Positions 6,901 through 10,666 of a stretch of DNA of 10,666 nt are shown piece after piece. A model generated the notes under the pieces. The model searched no databases. It was not told where the DNA came from and saw only the letters and a program-made list of their open reading frames with translations. Position 1 is the first letter of the stretch. Every line of letters starts with the position of its first letter. The position numbers and the translations under genes were made by a program. Origin of the DNA: Clostridia bacterium (GTDB lineage: Bacteria; Bacillota_A; Clostridia; Peptostreptococcales; JAAYPU01); contig JAKSCF010000097.1 of assembly GCA_022360735.1 (NCBI GenBank), forward strand, positions 1 to 10,666, read 5' to 3'.

Positions 6901-7059
6901 ACGATTTCCTAACAATGTTTTTCACAGGGGTGTTACTAGGGCAGGTTTTTTGGGGATTATACACCGACACCTTCTCACTGGGAACGAAGTTCCAGCAAGA
7001 CGGCATTCCTTTTGGGTCCAGTTTGAAGGCGTCGTAAACACGAAACGTTATAAGAAATC
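6901..7059 (+). repeat. attC-like element I
   Basis: The left core TCCTAAC (6907-6913) is followed by AAT and the decayed stem arm GTTTTTCAC (6917-6925). The right arm CGTAAACAC (7033-7041), GAAAC, and right core GTTATAA (7047-7053) are followed by GAAATC. The left flank GATTTC (6903-6908) mirrors the right flank GAAATC (7054-7059) exactly. Inside, CTGGGAAC (6978-6985) pairs with GTTCCAG (6989-6995) with one bulged base. The arrangement and sequence place it with C and E. The stretch 6728-6900 before it holds no gene I can support. Confidence 0.65.
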
Positions 7060-7142
7060 TTACGCAAAAATCGATTTTGTTCTGCAAGATTTTAAGGAAC
7101 ATGAGTTGCACATTAATTTGATAAGATTTATATTTATACACT

Positions 7143-7544
7143 TTGGTTATATCGCCTGTTGTAATGGGTCGAACTACCTATGAACAGGTTGTTAATGAAC
7201 TATCACCGGATACTTGGGTTTATGAAGGGAAAAAGTGTTATGTAGCAACCAGAAAAAAACATGAATCAGATAAAAGAGCCGAGTTTATATCTGATGACAT
7301 TGTAGAGGTTATTAAAAACCTTAAAATTCAAGGAGGCAAGGATATTTGGCTTATTGGTGGAGGCAAATTAATAGACCAATTTATTAAGCAAGATCTTATA
7401 GATAAATACATTGTCACAATTATACCAACAATTCTGGGTGATGGAATTCCACTTTTTTTAGATGAAAATCCAGAAATTAAACTTAGGCTTGTTGAAACAA
7501 AAGTGATTGATGGCATGGTTGAACTTAGTTACATTAGAAGATAG
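7143..7544 (+). pseudogene. 5'-truncated dihydrofolate reductase-like (RibD C-terminal domain) gene
   Basis: The frame runs from TTG 7143 and reads VVMGRTTYEQV (residues 6-16), then GGKDIWLIGGGKLIDQFI, DKYIVTIIPTILGDGIPLF, and a C-terminal LVETKVIDGMVELSYIRR. These are hallmarks of the YwjB/YyaP-type DHFR-like family, NADPH-dependent reductases of uncertain substrate related to the RibD reductase domain. Family members are typically about 170-180 residues; here the first 45 or so, normally including the MSLDGYIA-type strand and part of the cofactor site, are missing. Upstream sequence 7060-7142 does not encode them in any frame, and no ribosome binding site precedes the TTG. The rest is intact, so the loss is a clean 5' truncation, perhaps made at a cassette junction. 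An active product is unlikely. Confidence 0.7.
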
Positions 7545-7625
7545 TTTCTTCATATTTTGAGAACCAATACTCTTACTTATTATAAGCTATACTTTGTATT
7601 TAATACAAATGGATTCCTTATTATC

Positions 7626-7655
7626 CATCGCCTAACAGTGTGTTTACAACATCCC
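7626..7655 (+). repeat. Half attC-like element J (left half only)
   Basis: A perfect left core GCCTAAC (7630-7636), with CATC just upstream as in several siblings, is followed by AGTGTGTTTAC, which resembles the left arms of D and E. No right arm and no GTTA core follow before the next gene start at 7697. This appears to be a solo left half, left by a deletion that removed the right half of the site. Confidence 0.45.
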
Positions 7656-7696
7656 CCAACCTAAACCTAAAGGTACAAAGGAGAGGGAGGAATCAT

Positions 7697-8182
7697 ATGA
7701 TTAATTGCAGAAAATTTACTCAAGATGACTATCAGTTCCTACGAGAAATGCTATTTGAAGCTGTTTTTTGGAGCAGAATGAATGATCGTCCATCATTAGA
7801 AGAAGGACTGTCCTATGACTATACTAAACACATACTTGTAGATTTTGGCAGTCGAGAAGGCGATATAGCTGTTATTGCTGAGATTGATGGAATAAAGGCA
7901 GGTGCTGCATTTATAAGGTATTGGAATGATGACATCAATATTAGGGGCTATATTTCTGATGATATTCCAGTTCTTGTTATTGGTGTAGTCGAAGGCTATA
8001 GACGCCAAGGTGTTGGTGGTAATTTAATAAAATCAATAAAGACTGTTGCCAAAGAGAATAATATTTCAAAAATCAGTTTATGTGTTACCAAAAGTAATGT
8101 TGCTTATCATTTATACACCAAACAAGACTTTAAAATAGTACAGGATATTGAGTCATCTTATAATATGCTTTGGGAAGCTTAG
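7697..8182 (+). CDS. GNAT N-acetyltransferase
   Basis: 161 residues from ATG 7697, which has GGGAGG (7685-7690) six bases upstream; the longer in-frame extension to 7640 would begin inside half element J and is rejected. The N-terminus is INCRKFTQDDYQFLREML, and motif A is IGVVEGYRRQGVGGNLI (95-111) with the R-x-x-G-x-G acetyl-CoA loop RRQGVG. Motif B is TKSNVAYHLYTKQDFK (131-146). It resembles small-molecule or peptide GNATs of unassigned substrate found in clostridia. It is complete and codirectional with its neighbours. It is the only intact gene between elements I and K, after the truncated DHFR-like gene. Confidence 0.8.
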   Translation: MINCRKFTQDDYQFLREMLFEAVFWSRMNDRPSLEEGLSYDYTKHILVDFGSREGDIAVIAEIDGIKAGAAFIRYWNDDINIRGYISDDIPVLVIGVVEGYRRQGVGGNLIKSIKTVAKENNISKISLCVTKSNVAYHLYTKQDFKIVQDIESSYNMLWEA

Positions 8183-8640
8183 GCACATGAAATGAAAGAA
8201 TATTAAGACTGTTAAATGCGCAGTTTAGGTAGATTCGGCGAGTCGTAGTATAAGTAACTTTGTGTATTCCTTTGGAGTGATTGAAAGAACTTTATCTAAC
8301 AATAATGTTGCCAACATCATCAGCATCAAGTATATCAAGACAGAAGTAGATAAGCTGATGACACCGGCACCACCGAAACGTTTCCCGCTATTCTGTTCAA
8401 GTGTAGATCTTAAATGCAAAATTAAAAACCGAAGTTCAGCAAAAAAAGTGGTTTTATATGCTAACAGATAAAATGGATACTGATGAATAAATTATCATTC
8501 TAAAGTTAATTTATTTGGTTATCTACTTCTGGAAGATATTCAGATATAAACGAAGGTTTCTTAGTATCAGCAAATTTGAATGAAAGTTTTAAACCATGAT
8601 GACAGAAAGGTATTTGATAGGTTAGTTCTCAGAGGGACGG
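8183..8640. other. Debris region with reverse-strand coding remnants
   Basis: No intact + strand gene lies here. On the - strand, 8494-8225 is open. It reads ...KTTFFAELRFLILHLRSTL, then KRFGGAGVISL, a hydrophobic stretch LSTSVLIYLMLMMLATLLL that could be one membrane helix, and KEYTKLLILRLAEST before TAA. Upstream on the same strand, 8628-8506 reads ELTYQIPFCHHGL... to SEYLPEVDNQIN without a start codon. The first segment is visibly richer in G and C than the neighbours. These may be remnants of one or two genes inserted against the array polarity, but I do not recognise them and chance ORFs are possible. The overlapping + strand frame 8262-8471 looks less protein-like. Confidence 0.3.
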
Positions 8641-8750
8641 CGGCTAACACGCTATATACAACATAGTCCTTTGTCACGCTGCTTGCAATGCAACCAGCTA
8701 ATCCCTTCGGGAACGGACTACTCCGCATATCGCAAATATGTTATCGGAAA
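8641..8750 (+). repeat. attC-like element K
   Basis: The left core GGCTAAC (8642-8648) and right core GTTATCG (8740-8746), followed by GAAAG, bound a folded element of about 105 bases. TAGTCC (8664-8669) pairs exactly with GGACTA (8715-8720). An outer imperfect pairing joins GCTATATAC (8651-8659) and GCATATCGC (8725-8733) with two mismatches, and TCCC-TTC-GGGA (8702-8712) forms an apical hairpin. The TTGTCAC...GCTTGCAATG segment (8671-8690) is shared with element A, linking the two as a subfamily. Confidence 0.6.
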
Positions 8751-8803
8751 GATGAGGGGCGGATTTGTTAGTAATATCTTTGGAGTAAATAAAGGAGAGT
8801 GAA

Positions 8804-9367
8804 ATGATGGAAAATGAGGTTATGTTTAAAAATAGGAAAGAATTTCGCAATTGGCTTATTGAGAATCACGCTACAAGCAACGGAATATGGATGGTTTTTG
8901 GTAAGGGTAAAAAATTAAAAACTATAAAGGCTAATGAAGCACTTGAGGAAGCATTGTGCTTTGGATGGATTGACGGTCAACTTAGTAGTGTAAATGAAGA
9001 AAAATATTTAAAGAAATTTACACCTAGAAGAAAAAGAAGCAATTGGTCGGAAAAGAATAAAAAATTGGTTGATAAGCTTATACAGTCAGGAAAGATGACT
9101 GAATTTGGATTAAAAGCTGTTGATGCTGCTAAAAAAGATGGGCGTTGGGATAAGCCTAAACCTGAACCGATAAAAGAGGAACAGATAGAAATTTTAATAA
9201 ATGCATTGTCGGGTTCTGAACCGGCATTATCAAATTTTTTAAAAATGTCAATGTCAGTAAAAAGGACTTATACCGCATTATATTTAGATGCAAAAAAAGA
9301 AGTTACAAGGGTTAAGAGACTTGAGAAAATTATAGAAAGATTAAATGAAAATAAAAAACCAATGTGA
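8804..9367 (+). CDS. YdeI/OmdA-family protein
   Basis: 187 residues of the YdeI/OmpD-associated (OmdA, bacteriocin-protection) family. Diagnostic features are FRNWLIENHATSNGIW (17-32), followed by a lysine-rich loop, the signature CFGWIDGQ (52-59), and FTPRRKRSNWSEKNK (71-85). Relatives in enterobacteria have been linked to resistance to cationic peptides, and in Firmicutes they are usually uncharacterised cytosolic proteins. The C-terminal region (about 120-187) is lysine-rich and helical. AAAGGAG (8791-8797) precedes a tandem ATGATG start. It is the first gene after element K. Its TGA overlaps a GAGGAG that could serve a downstream gene, so this cassette may be bicistronic. Confidence 0.8.
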   Translation: MMENEVMFKNRKEFRNWLIENHATSNGIWMVFGKGKKLKTIKANEALEEALCFGWIDGQLSSVNEEKYLKKFTPRRKRSNWSEKNKKLVDKLIQSGKMTEFGLKAVDAAKKDGRWDKPKPEPIKEEQIEILINALSGSEPALSNFLKMSMSVKRTYTALYLDAKKEVTRVKRLEKIIERLNENKKPM

Positions 9368-9384
9368 GGAGAATTTATTATTTT

Positions 9385-9580
9385 ATGGATGTAAAGACAT
9401 CAATACAAGAAAGAGTAAAATGTGTGGAATGTGTTCTATATAAATTTGTGCAGAAGAAAGGAAATTACAAAACTGTAGATATTGTAAAGAGTATCATGTT
9501 CGGAAGTTAAAAATTATATTCCTGAAGATTCAAAAAGCAGAACAAGATTAAACAGAATAAATGAGTCCATGGCTGAGTAA
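9385..9580 (+). pseudogene. Frameshifted small zinc-ribbon-like gene
   Basis: The ATG at 9385 opens 41 codons containing CVEC, ending at TAA 9508-9510. A second frame continues with ICAEERKLQNCRYCKEYHVRK, and a third with KNYIPEDSKSRTRLNRINE, then SMAE at the TAA 9578-9580. Read together with two frameshifts, they give one plausible small protein of roughly 65 residues with CxxC...CxxC pairs. I infer a broken zinc-ribbon gene that followed the YdeI-family gene, using the GAGGAG at its stop codon. I do not know the family, and sequencing errors could also explain the shifts. Confidence 0.4.
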
Positions 9581-9598
9581 AGCTTGGCAGTTTTCATT

Positions 9599-9646
9599 TG
9601 AGGATGCCCCGTCTGTGGGGTATGCTGGTCAATGGGGTCCTCATCC
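9599..9646 (+). other. GC-rich hairpin with two alternative pairings
   Basis: CCCC at 9607-9610 can pair with GGGG at 9617-9620 in a small hairpin. Alternatively TGAGGATGCCCC (9599-9610) can pair with GGGGTCCTCAT (9634-9644) in a longer stem with one bulged base. There is no T tract, so it is not a standard intrinsic terminator. It lies just upstream of the left core of element L and may be part of an extended element or a leftover. Confidence 0.3.
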
Positions 9647-9766
9647 ATCCGATAACAATATATTTCCAATTCCGCTCCTTCTTCACTACACCCAAATCCA
9701 GCAACCCAAGATAAGCGTTATCTAAGGTTGCTGGACTTCGGCAATACCTGAACGTTATCTGAAATC
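9644..9766 (+). repeat. attC-like element L
   Basis: The left core GATAAC (9651-9656) and right core GTTATCT (9754-9760), followed by GAAATC, bound the element. An outer pairing TATTTCC (9661-9667) with GGCAATA (9740-9746) has one mismatch. An inner stem CCAGCAACC (9698-9706) pairs with GGTTGCTGG (9726-9734), and the apex AGATAA-GCG-TTATCT (9709-9723) is a perfect 6-bp hairpin. The apex contains CGTTATCT, identical to the right core region at 9753-9760. The centre is nearly identical to element B. Confidence 0.65.
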
Positions 9767-9911
9767 GGTTTAGTTTTCAGGTATTTCAAGAAAATCTAGT
9801 TTAATAGAGCTAAATAATTTTACTATGCGTAAAAAAATTTTATATAGAGGAAGGTTTTATGATATTAAAGGAGAAATAACTAGCAAGATTCTACATTTTG
9901 AGGTAATACAT

Positions 9912-10118
9912 ATGAAACTTACGGAAGCTTTGATTCTTAGAGCTGATGCTCAAAAAATGTTAGAACAACTAAAGCTTAGACTTATGAGGAATTCAAAAGT
10001 TCAAGAAGGTGAATCCTCATCTGAAGATCCACAAGAGTTACTTTATGACTTACAACGGATTCATGAGTGGACATGTCTAGCAGATTCAATTAACAAATTA
10101 TTCATTCCATTATGTTAA
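9912..10118 (+). pseudogene. C-terminally truncated DIP1984-family gene
   Basis: From ATG 9912, preceded by TTGAGG, the protein begins MKLTEALILRADAQKMLEQL and continues with RLMRNSKVQEGE...EDPQELL. These are hallmarks of the DIP1984 family (sometimes labelled septicolysin-like), whose members are about 150 residues and largely helical, with unknown biochemical function. Here the frame ends after 68 residues: the INKTN-type motif becomes INKLFIPLC and the second half is missing. Downstream frames do not restore it. The in-frame extension to 9825 is unlike family N-termini and is rejected as the start. The first gene after element L is therefore a 3'-truncated remnant. Confidence 0.6.
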
Positions 10119-10148
10119 TTTTAATTTATACTTACAATTTTATTGTGA

Positions 10149-10253
10149 GTTAAATTAGATAAGGTTAATAGCATAGATGATATTTTACTTGAAGCAATAG
10201 AAAGAGAAAAAAATTCAACTATGATAGAAGAGTTGGGATCTAATATTTCGTAG
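10149..10253 (+). pseudogene. Orphan coding fragment
   Basis: After a TGA at 10146, an open frame without a start codon reads VKLDKVNSIDDILL, then EAIEREKNSTMIEELGSNIS, and stops at 10251-10253. The acidic-basic helical pattern looks protein-like, but I recognise no family. It does not match the missing half of the DIP1984-family protein. Confidence 0.2.
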
Positions 10254-10271
10254 AAAGGAGGGATAATTAAA

Positions 10272-10361
10272 ATGAAATCAATTGCTAAGCTAGGTCCCAA
10301 AATTATTTGGTTTTTAAGTTTAAGATTATTAATTTTACTTGACAAAAAGAAGTTGTCATAG
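10272..10361 (+). CDS. Possible 29-residue amphipathic peptide
   Basis: A small ORF with a strong ribosome binding site, AAAGGAGGG (10254-10262), nine bases upstream of the ATG. It encodes MKSIAKLGPKIIWFLSLRL followed by LILLDKKKLS. The basic amphipathic start resembles the N-terminus of AgrD-type cyclic autoinducer precursors, but there is no cysteine and no AgrB gene alongside, so that assignment is not supported. It may be a small membrane-associated peptide or the start of a decayed gene. Confidence 0.35.
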   Translation: MKSIAKLGPKIIWFLSLRLLILLDKKKLS

Positions 10362-10403
10362 TAATTATTTAAGAAAAAAACAAAATGAAAGGGGAATTTT
10401 TAT

Positions 10404-10666
10404 ATGCAAAAAACAATAGGGGACATGGCAAAATTCTTGAAACAACTAATACCAGTGAATATTCCTGAAACATATACAATCAATTCTATGTTTAGAGACA
10501 TTTCAGACGAAGAGGACATAAGAAACGGCGTCCTTGCTTTCAGAGATTTCCTATATCGATTTTGCAATTGTTTAATTGCTGACAACAGTTTATGTGACGT
10601 ACCTAAAAAAGGCAAGAAAAAGTTTTCGGACGAAACAACTTTGACGGTAGAGTTTCCATTCTTAAA
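10404..10666 (+). CDS. Unrecognised protein, 5' part (runs off window)
   Basis: The ATG at 10404 is preceded by AAAGGGG (10388-10394), somewhat distant at nine bases. At least 87 residues are encoded before the window ends in an open frame. The protein begins MQKTIGDMAKFLKQLIPV and continues with SDEEDIRNGVLAFRDFLYRF, a CNCLIADNSLCD segment with three cysteines, a lysine-rich KKGKKK, and TLTVEFPFL. It looks like a genuine soluble mixed alpha/beta protein, but I do not recognise the family. Its 3' end and any downstream recombination element lie outside the window. Confidence 0.55.
   Translation, partial: MQKTIGDMAKFLKQLIPVNIPETYTINSMFRDISDEEDIRNGVLAFRDFLYRFCNCLIADNSLCDVPKKGKKKFSDETTLTVEFPFL

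Noticed and set aside
6837..7141. Overlapping ORFs on both strands across element I
   Set aside because: They run through the folded element, contain its core and arms, and have no ribosome binding site or family resemblance.
113..9766. CRISPR array
   Set aside because: The repeats are long, folded, divergent and separated by genes, not short identical repeats with short spacers; no cas gene is present.
9825..9911. Longer N-terminus for the DIP1984-family remnant
   Set aside because: The family starts at MKL-EALILRAD, which is the ATG at 9912; the upstream codons show no relation.
10272..10361. AgrD-type autoinducer precursor
   Set aside because: The amphipathic start is similar, but the cysteine needed for the thiolactone and an adjacent AgrB gene are both missing.
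10121..10615. Reverse-strand ORFs near the window end
   Set aside because: They are antisense to better-supported + strand ORFs with ribosome sites and show no recognisable features.

Overview
The window reads as an accessory region of an AT-rich Gram-positive bacterium, most likely a Bacillota/Clostridia member. The genes are AT-biased, starts are preceded by strong GGAGG-type ribosome binding sites, and the protein families are common in low-GC Firmicutes. This assignment is inferred from composition and gene style only.

Layout: all convincing genes are on the + strand. They are mostly single, small, unrelated genes, and almost every one is preceded by a structured 75-190 bp intergenic element. 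In order: element A, a PPOX-fold flavoprotein; element B, an unrecognised zinc-finger-like protein; element C, an APH-type phosphotransferase; element D, a GNAT acetyltransferase; element E, a SAM methyltransferase; element F, a composite pseudogene (5' end of a CPBP-like membrane protein joined to the 3' end of an MDR alcohol dehydrogenase); element G, a GNAT; element H, a double SH3-like protein; element I, a 5'-truncated dihydrofolate-reductase-like gene; half element J, a GNAT; a 460 bp stretch of debris; element K, a YdeI/OmdA-family protein and a frameshifted zinc-ribbon gene; element L, a truncated DIP1984-family gene, small ORFs, and the start of an unknown gene that runs off the window.

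The main observation is that the intergenic elements resemble integron attC recombination sites. They share a left TAAC core (several match RYYYAAC), an L-type stem such as GTGTTTGCG/CGCAAACAC, a variable folded centre, unequal spacers between stem and core, and a right GTTA core, all in the same orientation as the genes. Similarity continues outside the core as GTTA-NNN-GAMAT(C), and at several sites it is mirrored on the left as GATNTC. This looks like an integron-type or integron-analogous cassette array without an integrase in view (CALIN-like) in a Firmicute-like background. A family of structured MITE-like repeats spreading between genes is the main alternative.

Gene content fits a cassette reservoir: one APH-fold kinase, three GNATs, a methyltransferase, a DHFR-like reductase, a PPOX-like flavoprotein and a YdeI-type protein, with no shared pathway. 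Several cassettes are decayed and some elements have mutated cores, suggesting old, partly frozen junctions. No integrase, transposase, tRNA, rRNA or CRISPR array was seen.
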